From Planctomycetota bacterium (lineage in GTDB: Bacteria; Planctomycetota; JAJSAM01; JAJVHW01): 32,026 nt of DNA. The DNA is taken from NCBI GenBank assembly GCA_022072415.1, contig JAJVHW010000038.1:1-32026 (forward strand), in the 5' to 3' direction. Position 1 is the stretch's first letter. Each line of letters starts with the position of its first letter. Below the pieces are notes generated by a model. That model made no database searches, was not told where the DNA came from, and was given only the letters and a program-made list of their open reading frames with translations. Positions 14,801 through 26,324 of the stretch are shown here, piece after piece. The translations under genes were made by a program, and so were the position numbers.

Positions 14801-16201
14801 TCAGGAGCGGGGCGCGGCGGACTTCCGTCGCGCCCCGTTCGATTCCGCCCGCGACCCCGCGTGCGATGCCGCGCGCGGCACGGCGCGCGGCACGGCGCGA
14901 GCGTGCAGCCACCGCCCGGAGTCCGGCGTCAGCGCGCACCACGCGGCGATGCGGTGCCCGACGACCCACGCGATGCGCCCCGAACCGTCCGTGACGACGG
15001 CCACGCCCCGCGCGTCCGCGGGGACGCCCTCGCGCTGAAGAAATCGGACGAGCCGCTGCGGCTTCGGTCCGCCGAGCGCGTGGAACCGGTCGCCGGGGCG
15101 CGCCCGCCGGATGCGGAGCGGACGCTCCAGTGCGTCGGCGTCGAGCAGTTCCGATCGTCGCGGCGCGGCGCGGAGATGACCGAGCAGGAGCGCCGAGGAC
15201 GGCGTCCCGGACGCGACGACGAGGCGGGGGAGCGGTTCGCGTCCCGTCCGCATGCGGGAGAACTCGGCGCTCCCGTCCGGGAGCCGCCGCGCCGCGACCC
15301 TTCCGTTCCGCGCAGGACCGGTCCGGAGGGCCGCGTCCACGCGTCGCGCGGCGGCGAGCGGCGAGCGGCCGCCCTCGCCGAGTTCGCGGAGGACGCGGCG
15401 GATCGCATCCGTCCGGACCACGTCGGGAAGGCGCGACCATCCCGCAGCGAGCCGGCGCACATCCTCGCCGGGCCGCTCGATCCACGCGTCGGCGGCGGCG
15501 GCTCCTCCGGCGTCCTTCCACGCCTCGGCGAGCCCGCCGGACCGGGCCAGCAGCGGGACCACGTCGCGCCGCGTCGCGCGGGAGAGGAGGGGGATCGCCT
15601 CGTTCCGAAGGACCGCGCGCAGGTTCCCCGCGACGTTGGTCGGGTCGTCGCGCCACGCGCCGCCGCGTGCCGCGAGCCAGTTCCGGAGCGCCTCGCGGCG
15701 GAGTTCGAGGAAAGGACGGACGATCTGCACGCCGCCGCCGTCCGGCGGGCGGGACATCGGCGAGAGCCCGGCGGGCCCCGTGCCCGTGGAGATCCGCATG
15801 AGCACGGTCTCCGCCACGTCGTCCATCTGGTGCGCGAGCAGCAGCACCTCGCAGCCTTCGTCGCGGCACATCGCGAGGAGCGCGGCCCGCCGCGCCTCCC
15901 GCGCCGCGTCCTCAGGACTCCGCCCGGCGCGTCGGATCGGCCCGAGCCGCGTCGATCGGAATCGGATGCCGAGCCGGGCCGCGAGCCGCCGCACGAACTC
16001 CGCGTCGTCGGCGCTGTCCGGCCGGAGCCCGTGGTCCACGTGCCCGGCGACGACCCGCGCCGCGCCGAGAGCCTCCGCCGCCGCCTGGAGGAGCGCGACC
16101 GAGTCGGAGCCGCCGGAACAGGCCGCGAGGACGCGCTCGCCCGCAGGCACCGAGCGCGCCACGCCGAGGACGGGGTTCTCCGGGGGCGTCACGCACCGCA
16201 T
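14801..16201 (-). CDS. tilS: tRNA(Ile)-lysidine synthase
   Basis: The protein has 466 residues. It modifies C34 of the CAU-anticodon tRNA-Ile to lysidine, using ATP and lysine, and so changes its decoding from AUG to AUA. The PP-loop [10 protein letters not shown] lies at 29-38, [12 protein letters not shown] at about 55-66, and [16 protein letters not shown] at about 121-136. The C-terminal TilS domain is seen as [28 protein letters not shown] and WVVGHRIA. After this a tail of about 30 residues rich in Arg, Ala and Ser is encoded partly by a 12-bp tandem repeat. The start is ATG 16199-16201 with a weak Shine-Dalgarno sequence. It is divergent from gap, sharing a 107-base upstream region. 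Confidence 0.95.
   Translation of the reverse strand: MRCVTPPENPVLGVARSVPAGERVLAACSGGSDSVALLQAAAEALGAARVVAGHVDHGLRPDSADDAEFVRRLAARLGIRFRSTRLGPIRRAGRSPEDAAREARRAALLAMCRDEGCEVLLLAHQMDDVAETVLMRISTGTGPAGLSPMSRPPDGGGVQIVRPFLELRREALRNWLAARGGAWRDDPTNVAGNLRAVLRNEAIPLLSRATRRDVVPLLARSGGLAEAWKDAGGAAAADAWIERPGEDVRRLAAGWSRLPDVVRTDAIRRVLRELGEGGRSPLAAARRVDAALRTGPARNGRVAARRLPDGSAEFSRMRTGREPLPRLVVASGTPSSALLLGHLRAAPRRSELLDADALERPLRIRRARPGDRFHALGGPKPQRLVRFLQREGVPADARGVAVVTDGSGRIAWVVGHRIAAWCALTPDSGRWLHARAVPRAVPRAASHAGSRAESNGARRKSAAPRS
14871..14894. repeat. 12-bp tandem repeat in the 3' end of tilS
   Basis: Two identical 12-base units (14871-14882 and 14883-14894) are followed by half of a third. In tilS they encode part of [10 protein letters not shown] in the variable tail beyond the C-terminal domain. 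They look like a replication-slippage expansion tolerated in a non-conserved region. Confidence 0.8.
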
Positions 16202-16237
16202 CCTACGGAAGCGTTCGGTTCCCGGAAGCGCCGCGCG

Positions 16238-16243
16238 TAGATT
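16238..16243 (+). promoter_or_regulatory. Possible -10 element (TAGATT) upstream of gap
   Basis: TAGATT lies 65 bases upstream of the TTG start of gap in the 107-base region shared with divergent tilS. A TTCGGT 18 bases further upstream is only a weak -35 match. It is proposed as the promoter of the gap-pgk-rpe-accD-folB set on position alone. Confidence 0.3.
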
Positions 16244-16308
16244 CGCCCCTCCGCCGGAGCGCCGGCGACGCGTGTCCGGCGCCCGAGCCCCGCACAGAGG
16301 AGGTCCCC

Positions 16309-17310
16309 TTGCCGCTTCGCGTCTCCATCAACGGTTTCGGCCGCATCGGCCGCCTGGTGTTCCGCGTCCTCGCGAAGGATCCGCGCTTCGAGGTCGCGTC
16401 GATCAACGACCTCTCCGACGCCGGGACGCTCGCCCACCTCCTCCGCTACGACTCGACCCACGGCCGCTTCGACGGCAAGGTCGAGGTCGGCGAGGGGAAG
16501 CTCGTCGTGAACGGCCGGGCAATCCGGATCACGGCCGAGAAGGACCCGGCGAACCTGCCGCACCGGGCCGAGGGGATCGACTGGGCGGTCGAGTCCACGG
16601 GCGTCTTCACGAAGAAGGCCGACTGCGAGAAGCACGTGACGGCGGGCGCCGGCCGGGTGCTCCTCACGGTGCCGCCGAAGGACGAGGTGGACGCGCTCGT
16701 GGTCATGGGCGTCAACGAGCACGTCCTCCAGCCGTCGCACCGGATCATCAGCAACGCCTCGTGCACCACGAACTGCCTCGCGCCGATGGCGAAGGTGCTC
16801 CACGAGTCCTTCGGGATCGAGCGCGGGTACATGACGACCGTCCACGCGTACACGAACGACCAGCGCATCCTCGACCTCGTCCACAAGGACCTCCGCCGCG
16901 CGCGCTCCGCCGCGCAGAACATCATCCCGACCTCGACGGGCGCCGCCCGCGCGGTGGGGAAGGTCCTCCCGGCGCTCAAGGGGAAGCTCGACGGGACGTC
17001 GCTCCGCGTGCCCGTGCCGAACGGGTCCATCGTGGACCTCGTCGCGGTCGTGTCGCGCCCGGTCACGGCGGAGGAGGTCAACGCGGCGATGAAGGCCGCC
17101 GCGTCGGGACCCGCCGCGCGGTTCATCGAGTACTCGACCGACCCGCTCGTCTCGACCGACATCGTCGGGAACCCGGCCTCGTGCATCTTCGACAGCCTCT
17201 CGACCATGGCGAACGGGAACCTCGTGAAGACGTTCGCGTGGTACGACAACGAGTGGGGCTACAGCAACCGCGTGGTGGACCTGATGGCCTACGCGTCGTC
17301 GCTCGGGTAA
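16309..17310 (+). CDS. gap: Glyceraldehyde-3-phosphate dehydrogenase, type I
   Basis: The protein has 333 residues, the normal length. It oxidises glyceraldehyde-3-phosphate to 1,3-bisphosphoglycerate with NAD. The N-terminal Rossmann motif [14 protein letters not shown] (6-19) and the acidic Asp in INDLSD (about 32-37) favour NAD over NADP. The catalytic Cys152 is in [12 protein letters not shown] and His179 in [10 protein letters not shown]. The C-terminus has [15 protein letters not shown]. The start is an uncommon TTG at 16309-16311, supported by GAGGAGG (16297-16303) five bases upstream and by the conserved N-terminus immediately after it. The gene leads a tight plus-strand set, and pgk begins six bases after its stop. 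Confidence 0.98.
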   Translation: MPLRVSINGFGRIGRLVFRVLAKDPRFEVASINDLSDAGTLAHLLRYDSTHGRFDGKVEVGEGKLVVNGRAIRITAEKDPANLPHRAEGIDWAVESTGVFTKKADCEKHVTAGAGRVLLTVPPKDEVDALVVMGVNEHVLQPSHRIISNASCTTNCLAPMAKVLHESFGIERGYMTTVHAYTNDQRILDLVHKDLRRARSAAQNIIPTSTGAARAVGKVLPALKGKLDGTSLRVPVPNGSIVDLVAVVSRPVTAEEVNAAMKAAASGPAARFIEYSTDPLVSTDIVGNPASCIFDSLSTMANGNLVKTFAWYDNEWGYSNRVVDLMAYASSLG

Positions 17311-17316
17311 CGGTCG

Positions 17317-18537
17317 ATGGGCGGGAACCTCCGGAAGCTCTCCGTCCGCGACCTCGACGTCGCGGGGAAGCGCGTCCTCGTTCGCGTGGACTACAACGTC
17401 CCGCTCGACGAGTCCCTCCGCGTGACCGACGACCGTCGGATCCGCTCCACGCTGCCGACGATCCGCCTGCTCCTCGAACGGGGCGCGGCCGTGATCCTCG
17501 CGAGCCACTTCGGGCGCCCGAAGGGCAAGGTCGTCGAGGACCAGCGCCTCGCCCCCGCGGGGCGTGCGCTCGAGGAACTCCTCGGGCGGCCCGTGACGAT
17601 CCTCCGCGACTGCATCGGCGACGACGTGCGCGCCCGCTGCCGCGCGGCGAAGCCGGGCGACGTGATCCTCCTCGACAACCTCCGGTTCCGCGACGCCGAG
17701 GAGAAGAACGACTCCGCGTTCGCACGGGAGCTGGCCTCGCTCGGCGACGCCTACGTGAACGACGCGTTCGGCGCGGCGCACCGTGCGCACGCATCGGTGT
17801 CCGGAGTCCCGCAGTTCCTCCGCCCCGCCGCGGCGGGGCTGCTCATGGCGGCGGAGATCGGGCACCTGGGCGGCGTCCTCGCGAACCCGGCGCGCCCGTT
17901 CGTGCTCGTGTTCGGCGGGGCCAAGGTGTCGGACAAGGTGCCCGTCCTCGAGAACCTGCTCTCGCGGGTGGACGTGGCCCTCGTGGGCGGCGGCATGGCG
18001 TACACGTTCCTCGCCGCGCGCGGGGTGCCGGTCGGCGGGTCGCGGCTGGAGCCGGACCTCGTGGACACGGCGCGGCGGATCCTCGCCGAGGCCGAGTCCC
18101 GAGGCGTGCGCATCGTGCTCCCGTCGGACCACGTCCACGCCGCGAAGCTCGAACCGGGCGCGGCGTGCGACGTTTCGTCACCGGGCGTCCCCGAGGGCCG
18201 CATGGGGCTCGACATCGGCCCCGCGACCCGCGCGGCGTACGCGGCGGAGATCGCGAAGGCCCGCACCGTCCTCTGGAACGGCCCGATGGGCGTGTTCGAG
18301 ATGCCGCCGTTCGACGCGGGAACCCGCGCCGTGGGCGACGCGATCGCCGCGGCGACCGCGAACGGGGCGGTCACCGTGGTCGGCGGCGGCGACACCGCCG
18401 CGGCGGCCGAGGAGTTCGGGATCGCCGGGCGCATGTCGCACGTCTCCACCGGCGGCGGCGCGGCGCTGGAGTTCCTGGAAGGACGCGAGCTTCCGGGCGT
18501 CGCCGCGCTGGACCCCGCGCCGGAGGATCGCCCGTGA
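17317..18537 (+). CDS. pgk: Phosphoglycerate kinase
   Basis: The protein has 406 residues (typical 390-415). It transfers phosphate from 1,3-bisphosphoglycerate to ADP, the step after gap. The substrate-binding VLVRVDYNVPLD (about 20-31), SHFGRPKG, the conserved arginine in NLRFRDAEEKND, and NDAFGAAHRAHAS are all present. The nucleotide-binding half is present as FGGAKVSDKVPVLENLL, VGGGMAYTFLAARG, TVLWNGPMGVFE and VGGGDTAAAAEEFG. The C-terminal STGGGAALEFLEG completes the family signature. The ATG at 17317 is used, with a weak ribosome-binding site and a gap of six bases after the gap stop. Its stop overlaps the GTG of rpe by four bases, so the two are probably translationally coupled. Confidence 0.98.
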   Translation: MGGNLRKLSVRDLDVAGKRVLVRVDYNVPLDESLRVTDDRRIRSTLPTIRLLLERGAAVILASHFGRPKGKVVEDQRLAPAGRALEELLGRPVTILRDCIGDDVRARCRAAKPGDVILLDNLRFRDAEEKNDSAFARELASLGDAYVNDAFGAAHRAHASVSGVPQFLRPAAAGLLMAAEIGHLGGVLANPARPFVLVFGGAKVSDKVPVLENLLSRVDVALVGGGMAYTFLAARGVPVGGSRLEPDLVDTARRILAEAESRGVRIVLPSDHVHAAKLEPGAACDVSSPGVPEGRMGLDIGPATRAAYAAEIAKARTVLWNGPMGVFEMPPFDAGTRAVGDAIAAATANGAVTVVGGGDTAAAAEEFGIAGRMSHVSTGGGAALEFLEGRELPGVAALDPAPEDRP

Positions 18538-19214
18538 CTCCGCTCCCGCCGATCCGGATCGCGCCGAGCCTCCTCTCGGTGGACTTCTCGCGGATGGCCG
18601 AGGGGCTCGCGCTCGTGGAGCGCGGCGGCGCCGACCTGCACCACGTGGACGTGATGGACGGGCACTTCGTGCCGAACCTCTCCATCGGCCCGCCGGTCGT
18701 CAAGTGCGTCGCGAAGTCCGCGAAGATCCCCCTCGACTGTCACCTCATGGTGACGGACCCCGTCACCTACGGGGAGCGTTTCGCCGCGCTCCGCGGGAAC
18801 CTCGACATGGGCGTCACGTTCCACGTGGAGGTCGTGCAGGACGTCGCCGCGGCCGCGGCCGCGCTGCGGAAGGCGGGGGTGCGCCCCGGCATCGCCATCA
18901 ACCCGCCGACGCCGGTCGAGATGCTCGAACCCGCGCTCGAGCATGTGGAGATGGTCCTCGTGATGTCGGTCCACCCCGGCTTCGGCGGGCAGAAGTTCAT
19001 CGCCGACGTGCTCGGGAAGGTCGAGGCGCTCCGCGGGCGCTACGGCTGGACGAAGGACATCGAGATGGACGGCGGGATCGACCGCCGGACGATCGCGTCC
19101 TGCGTCGCCGCGGGGGCGAACGTGCTCGTCGCGGGCACGGCGATCTACGGCGCGGCGGACCCTGCGGCCGAGGTGGGCGAACTCCGCCGCCTGGCCGAGG
19201 CGGCGCGGAGGTAG
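18534..19214 (+). CDS. rpe: Ribulose-phosphate 3-epimerase
   Basis: The protein has 226 residues and is a TIM-barrel epimerase that interconverts ribulose-5-phosphate and xylulose-5-phosphate. IAPSLLSVDF gives the active-site Ser. HHVDVMDGHFVPN (about 36-48) carries the metal-binding His and catalytic Asp, and LDCHLMV (H70) another metal ligand. VMSVHPGFGGQKF is the mobile loop and IEMDGGI the second catalytic Asp. The start is GTG at 18534-18536 in a GTGA overlap with pgk, and GGAGG (18522-18526) lies seven bases upstream. Placement directly after pgk links glycolysis to the pentose-phosphate pathway. The accD ATG follows four bases after the stop. Confidence 0.97.
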   Translation: MTPLPPIRIAPSLLSVDFSRMAEGLALVERGGADLHHVDVMDGHFVPNLSIGPPVVKCVAKSAKIPLDCHLMVTDPVTYGERFAALRGNLDMGVTFHVEVVQDVAAAAAALRKAGVRPGIAINPPTPVEMLEPALEHVEMVLVMSVHPGFGGQKFIADVLGKVEALRGRYGWTKDIEMDGGIDRRTIASCVAAGANVLVAGTAIYGAADPAAEVGELRRLAEAARR

Positions 19215-19218
19215 CGCG

Positions 19219-20043
19219 ATGGCCTGGCAGAACAAGAAGAAGAAGGAGATCCCCGAGGGTCTCTGGCAGGTCTGCGACTGCTGCAAGGAGTACATCGACC
19301 GGCGCCAGATCGAGGACGCCCTCGAGTGCTGCCCGAAGTGCGGCGAGCACTTCCCGATCGGGTCCCGCCGCCGCATGGAGATCACGGCCGACCCGGGCAC
19401 CTTCGAGGAGATCGGCGCCGACGTGCAGAGCCGCGACGTGCTCGGCTTCCACGACGGAAAGGGCGGATACGCGGAAAAGCTCGTCCGCGCGCGGAAGTCG
19501 ACCGGTCTCGGCGACGCGTGCGTCGCCGGGCGGGCGAAGCTGCTCGGGCGCCCGGTCGTGCTCGCGTCCCTCGACTTCGAGTTCATGGGCGGCTCGATGG
19601 GGCACGCGGTGGGCGAGAAGGTCGCGATGGCGCTCGACGCGGCGCGCGAAGCCGGCGTGCCCTGCGTCGTGTTCTCCGCGTCGGGCGGGGCGCGCATGCA
19701 CGAGGGCGCGGTGTCGCTCATGCAGATGTCGAAGACGAGCGCGTCGATCCAGCGCTTCAAGAGCACCACGCGCGCCCCGTTCGTGTCCGTGCTCACGAAC
19801 CCGACCACCGGCGGCGTCACCGCGTCGTTCGCGGCGCTCGGCGACGTGATCCTCGCCGAGCCGAAGGCGCTGATCGGCTTCGCCGGGCCCAGGGTCATCA
19901 AGAACACGATCCGCCAGAACCTCCCCGAGGGCTTCCAGACGTCGGAGTTCCTGAAGGAGAAGGGGTTCGTGGACCGGATCGTCGCGCGGAAGGACATGCG
20001 CGAGTCGCTCGGCCGCATCTTCTCGCTGCTGATGGGGGACTGA
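19219..20043 (+). CDS. accD: Acetyl-CoA carboxylase carboxyltransferase subunit beta
   Basis: The protein has 274 residues, somewhat shorter than E. coli AccD (about 304). It moves the carboxyl group from biotin carrier protein to acetyl-CoA, making malonyl-CoA for fatty-acid synthesis. The N-terminal zinc ribbon is intact, with Cys19, Cys22, Cys38 and Cys41 in VCDCCKEY and CCPKCGEH. The crotonase-like core shows FEFMGGSMGHAVGEK, VFSASGGARMHEG, LTNPTTGGVTASFA, and GFAGPRVIKNTIRQNLPEGF. The start is ATG 19219. The alpha subunit gene accA is not in the window. It sits between rpe and folB, which follows after one base. Confidence 0.97.
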   Translation: MAWQNKKKKEIPEGLWQVCDCCKEYIDRRQIEDALECCPKCGEHFPIGSRRRMEITADPGTFEEIGADVQSRDVLGFHDGKGGYAEKLVRARKSTGLGDACVAGRAKLLGRPVVLASLDFEFMGGSMGHAVGEKVAMALDAAREAGVPCVVFSASGGARMHEGAVSLMQMSKTSASIQRFKSTTRAPFVSVLTNPTTGGVTASFAALGDVILAEPKALIGFAGPRVIKNTIRQNLPEGFQTSEFLKEKGFVDRIVARKDMRESLGRIFSLLMGD

Positions 20044-20044
20044 C

Positions 20045-20392
20045 ATGTCGGACCGGATCGAGATCCACGGGCTCGAGGTGACCTGCGTGGTCGGCGTGCG
20101 CGACGACGAGCGCGCGGCGCCGCGGCGGCTCCTCGTGGACGTGTCGCTCGACGTGGACCTCCGGGACCCGGGCGCGTCGGACCGTCTCGGCGACACGGTG
20201 GACTACGACGCGCTCTCGCGGCGGATCCGCGACGAGGTGTGCGCGTCGCAGCACCTCCTGATCGAGCGCGTGGCCGAGGACGTGGCGCGGATCTGCCGCG
20301 ACAGTCCGCTCGTGCGCGCGGTCACGGTGGCCGTCCACAAGCCCGGCGCGGTTCCCGGGTGCGGCGACGTGTCCGTGAAGATCACGCGCTGA
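20045..20392 (+). CDS. folB: Dihydroneopterin aldolase
   Basis: The protein has 115 residues, the normal size. FolB converts 7,8-dihydroneopterin to 6-hydroxymethyl-dihydropterin and glycolaldehyde in folate synthesis. IEIHGLEVTCVVGVRDDER at the N-terminus, DTVDYDALSRRI in the middle and LLIERVAEDVARI, with the catalytic Glu region, match the family. VHKPGAVPGCGDVSVKI is the conserved C-terminal strand pair, although Gly-Cys replaces the more common residues after KPxA(I/V). The ATG at 20045 lies one base after the accD stop, so the two are probably co-translated. It is the last gene of the gap set, and a 176-base spacer to htpG follows. Confidence 0.92.
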   Translation: MSDRIEIHGLEVTCVVGVRDDERAAPRRLLVDVSLDVDLRDPGASDRLGDTVDYDALSRRIRDEVCASQHLLIERVAEDVARICRDSPLVRAVTVAVHKPGAVPGCGDVSVKITR

Positions 20393-20568
20393 CGCCGCGC
20401 CTCCGCGCGTTCTACCGGGTCCGCTCCCCGAGGTCCGGGAAGGGGCCGCACCGTGATGCGGGGCGAGCCCGGCGACACGCCTGAATCGTCGCGGCCGGAC
20501 CCGCGCGACGTGACAATCTGACGGGCATCGGGGTTGCACGCGCGCGGCGACGGAGGAGGTCCGCACCC
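20393..20568 (+). other. 176-base spacer upstream of htpG
   Basis: No CIRCE inverted repeat (TTAGCACTC type) and no heat-shock sigma32-type boxes are seen. The only strong signal is the Shine-Dalgarno sequence GGAGGAGG at 20552-20559, nine bases before the ATG. No reliable terminator hairpin for folB was found. GACAAT near 20511-20518 could be a -10 box but has no matching -35. Confidence 0.5.
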
Positions 20569-22538
<1,970 letters not shown>

Positions 22539-22542
<4 letters not shown>

Positions 22543-25500
22543 CGGTGTCCGGCGCGCCGTTCCGCGTCGCGGTGGACCGGGGCGGCACGTTCACGGACGT
22601 CGTCGCGACGGGCGCCGACGGGCGCATCTCGGCGTGGAAGGTGCCGACCGACCGGGGCGGCGCGGCGGTCATCCGCTCGATCCGGGAACGGCTCGGCGCG
22701 CCGGAGGGCGGCGGGATCCCGTCGCGCACGGTGCGCGAGGTCCGGTGGTCCACGACCGTCGCGACGAACGCGCTGCTCGAGCGGCGGGGCGCGCGGTGCG
22801 CGCTCGTCGTGACGCGCGGGTTCGCGGACCTCCCGGTCATCGGCTCCCAGGAGAGGCCGGACCTCTTCGACCTCGACGTGCGCCGCGATCCGCCTCTCTG
22901 CGAGCGCGTGTTCGAGGTCGGCGGACGGATCGGGGCCGACGGATCGGTTGTCGAGCCGCTCGATCGCGGCGCCGTCGAGCGTGCGGGCCGCGAGATGGCC
23001 GCGGCCGGCATCGGAAGCGCGGCCGTCGCGTTCGTCCACGGACACCTCGCGCCGCAGGTGGAGGACGAGGCCGCCGCCGCGCTGCGCGCCGCCGGCGTCC
23101 CGCACGTGGTCACGTCCCACGCCTGCGGACGCGAGATCGGATTCCTCGCGCGGATGCGGACCGCGGTCGCCGACGCGTACCTGACGCCGCCGCTCCGCGC
23201 GTCGCTCGCCGACGTGCGCGCCGCGTTCGCGGACGACGTGCAGGTGTGGTTCGTGACGAGCGACGGCGGGCTCTCGGCGATCGAGCGGGTGCGGGGGGCC
23301 GCAGCGGTGCTGTCGGGACCGGCCGGCGGCGCCCTCGCCGTGGCGCGTGTGCTCGCGGCATCCGGCGCGGCGCGCGGCGTCGGATTCGACATGGGCGGGA
23401 CGAGCACCGACGTGTGCCGCGTCGAGGGAGTGCCCGAGCGCATGCCGGAGACGGAGATCGGCCGCGCGAGGCTCCGCGCCCCTTCGATCCGCGTGCGCAC
23501 GGTCGCCGCCGGCGGCGGGTCGGTGCTCTCGTTCGACGGACGACGCCTGCACGTGGGGCCCGAGAGCGCGGGGGCGGACCCCGGACCGGCCGGTTACGGT
23601 CGCGGCGGTCCGGCCACGCTCACCGACGCCGACGCGGTGCTCGGGCGCCTCGTCCCCGAGTCGTTCCCCGCCGCGTTCGGCCGCGACGGACGCTCGCCGT
23701 TCGACGTGGACGCGTCGCGCCGCGCGCTCGCGCCTCTGGCGGCGAGGCTCGGCATGCCCGTCGAGGACGCGGCGCTCGCGTTCGTCCGCGTGGCCGACGA
23801 GCACGTCGCCCACGCGGTCCGCGAGGAGAGCCTCCTCCGCGGACACGACGTCCGCGACCACGCGCTCGTCGCGTTCGGCGGGGCAGGTCCGCAGCACGCG
23901 TGCGCGGTCGCCGCGGCGCTCGGCGCGCCGGAGATCCTCGTCAGCCGTCATGCTTCGGTGCTGTCGGCGCTCGGCGTCTCGACCGCGCGGCCCTCACACG
24001 CGGCGTCCGCGGGATGCCGGATCGCCGTGTCTCCGGAGACCGAGCCGGACGCGCGCCGCGTCGCCGACGGGCTGGCGGCGGAGGCGCGGGCGGTGCTGCG
24101 CTCGCAGGGAGTCGGACAGGTCCGGATCGCCGTGACCGTCGACGTGCGCGTGTCCGGCATGGACGCGTCGATTCCGGTCCCGCTCGGCCCGACGGCGGAC
24201 CTGCGCGCGGCGTTCGCGGCCGCGCACCGGCGCCTCTTCGGGTTCCCGCCCGCGGCCGACGAACTCGAGATCGCCGCCGTCCGGGTGCGCGCGGAGTGCG
24301 CGGCGACCGGGCCGGGAGGCGGTCCCGCGCGGGACGCCTCGCCGGTGGGCTCGCCGCCGCGGTTCGCCGACGTCGCGTTCCTCGTGGACGGCCGCGCCGC
24401 CGCGCTGCGCTCGGCGGTCGTGGCCCTCGCGTCGGTCGCCGACGGCGACCGCATCGCCGGTCCCGCTCTCGTCGTGGACGAACGCACGACCATCGTCGTC
24501 GAACCCGGGTTCGAGCTTCGCTGCGGCGTCGGCGCGCTGCGGATCGTGCCGGTCTCGCCGCCCGACCCGCCGCGCGCGACGACGCTCCGGGACCCGGTCA
24601 CGCTGACGCTCTTCGCGAACGCGTTCATGTCGCTCGCGGACCGCATGGGCGCGGTGCTGGAGCGCACGAGCCGTTCCACGAGCATCAAGGAGCGTCTCGA
24701 CTTCTCGTGCGCGGTCTTCGACGGCGGCGGGCGTCTCGTGGCGAACGCGCCGCACGTCCCCGTCCACCTCGGTGCGATGGGGGAGAGCGTGCGCGCCGTT
24801 CTCGCCGCCAGCGGCGACGACGGCCTGCAGGACGGCGACTGCATCCTCACCAACGACCCATGCCGCGGCGGTTCGCACCTCCCCGACGTCACGATGGTCA
24901 CGCCGGTCCTCGTCGGCGGCGCGCGGTTCTTCGTGGCGAGCCGTGCTCACCACGCCGACGTCGGCGGGCGCACGCCCGGATCGATGCCGCCCGACTCGAC
25001 GACCCTCGACGAGGAAGGCGTGCGCGTGCACGGCCTCCTGGTGGTGCGCGACGGCGCGTTCCTCGAAGACGCGGCGATGCGCGGGTTCGCGTCCCGCACG
25101 CGCGGCGCCGAGGACCGGATCGTCGATCTGCGGGCGCAGGCGGCGGCGTCGGCGGAAGGCGCGCGTCTCCTCCGCGAGATGTGCGCGAAGCACGGCGCGG
25201 ACGTCGTCGCGGCGCAGATGGCGCACGTGCTCGACGACGGCGAGGAGGCGATGCGCGAGGCGCTCTCGGCGCTGCCCGAAGGAACGAGCGCGTTCGAGGA
25301 CGCGCTCGACGACGGCACTCCGATCCGCGCATCGGTGACGATCGGTCGCGGCGGCGCCGCGGTCGTGGACTTCGCGGGCACCGGCCCGCGCGGCAGGACC
25401 AACCTGCATGCGCCGCCCGCCGTCGTGCGCGCCGCGGTGCTCTACGCGTTCCGCACGCTCGTCCGTCGGCCGATTCCGCTCAATGAAGGCTGCCTCCGCC

Positions 25501-26105
25501 CGCTCGACTTGCGAATCCCCGCGGGTTCACTGCTCGACCCTGCGCCCGGCGACGCCGTGGTCGGCGGGAACGTCGAGACGTCGCAGCGCATCGTGGACGT
25601 CGTCCTCGCCTCGCTCGGCGTGTCGGCCCCGAGCCAGGGCACGATGAACAACGTGTCCCTCGCGACGCCGCGCGGCGCCTACTACGAGACGCTCGGCGGC
25701 GGGATGGGCGCCGGCCCCGCGCGCGACGGCGCGTCGGCGGTGCAGTGCCACATGACGAACACCCGCATCACCGACGTCGAGGTGCTCGAGTCGCGGTTCC
25801 CGGTGCGCGTGCGCGCGTTCGCGGTGCGACGGCAGTCCGGCGGCCCGGGCGCGCACCGCGGCGGCGACGGTCTCGTCCGCGAGTTCGAGTTCCTCGAACC
25901 GTGCGGCGTCGGACTGCTCTCCGAACGCCGCGCCCGCGGCGCCCCCGGACTTCGCGACGGCGCGGCCGGCGCGCCCGGACGGAACACGCTCCTGCGGTCC
26001 GACGGATCCGTCGTCCCCCTCGCCGGCCGCGCCGTCGCCGAGGCCGCGCCGGGAGACGTCCTCCGGGTCGAGACCCCGGGCGGCGGCGGCTACGGCCGCG
26101 GCTGA
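22539..26105 (+). CDS. Fused hydantoinase A/B family protein (5-oxoprolinase-like)
   Basis: The protein has 1188 residues, a single-chain fusion of HyuA-like and HyuB-like halves. The first half has the Hydant_A N-terminal DRGGTFTD (13-20) and the ATPase-type GFDMGGTSTD (about 282-291). The second half, from about residue 683, shows the HyuB hallmarks ERTSRSTSIKERLDFS, LTNDPCRGGSHLPDV, RAHHADVGGRTPGSMPP, QGTMNNVSL and QSGGPGAHRGGDG. Family members hydrolyse 5-oxoproline or hydantoins with ATP, or are acetone-carboxylase-related. Eukaryotic and some bacterial 5-oxoprolinases are fused this way at about 1280 residues. The substrate is uncertain here. The start is GTG at 22539 in a GTGA overlap with htpG. 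An in-frame GTG at 22545 is an alternative. The htpG linkage does not reveal a role. Confidence 0.88.
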
Positions 26106-26263
26106 CGCCGTCGCGTCATCAGCACGACGGCGAGCACGGCCAGCCCGCCGGCGAAGACGAGGCCGAGCGCCCACGTGGCCCGCGCGAGCTCCTCGCCGCG
26201 GAGTCCGGCGTCGCGTTCGCGGTCCGGGGCGACGGTGCCTTGCCGCGGCTCCTTCTCGGGCAT
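26090..26263 (-). CDS. Possible small single-span membrane protein (57 residues)
   Basis: A short frame with ATG at 26261-26263 encodes a charged N-terminal half (MPEKEPRQG...DRERDAGLRGEELARAT), a hydrophobic span of about 20 residues (WALGLVFAGGLAVLAVVL), and a basic tail MTRRRQPRP. The positive-inside rule would put the C-terminus in the cytoplasm. The layout is that of a real small membrane protein. However, no Shine-Dalgarno sequence is clear, no family is recognised, and its 3' end overlaps the convergent oxoprolinase-like gene by 16 bases. The frame extends upstream to 26374, but only opposite purM and without sense. Treat it as a plausible, unproved gene. Confidence 0.45.
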   Translation of the reverse strand: MPEKEPRQGTVAPDRERDAGLRGEELARATWALGLVFAGGLAVLAVVLMTRRRQPRP

Positions 26264-26296
26264 CCGGGCATCGTCCCCTGCGTCCGGGGGCCGGTG

Positions 26297-26302
26297 TAGC
26301 TT
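26297..26302 (+). promoter_or_regulatory. Possible -10 element (TAGCTT) upstream of purM
   Basis: TAGCTT ends 22 bases before the GTG start of purM. A start point near 26309 would give a leader of about 16 bases carrying the GGAGG Shine-Dalgarno sequence. No -35 box is convincing. Confidence 0.3.
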
Positions 26303-26324
26303 TGGCCGTTCCGGAGGCCGCCCC

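Noticed and set aside
20393-20568. A search for a CIRCE element or heat-shock promoter before htpG
   Set aside because: No inverted repeat resembling CIRCE and no sigma32-like boxes were found.
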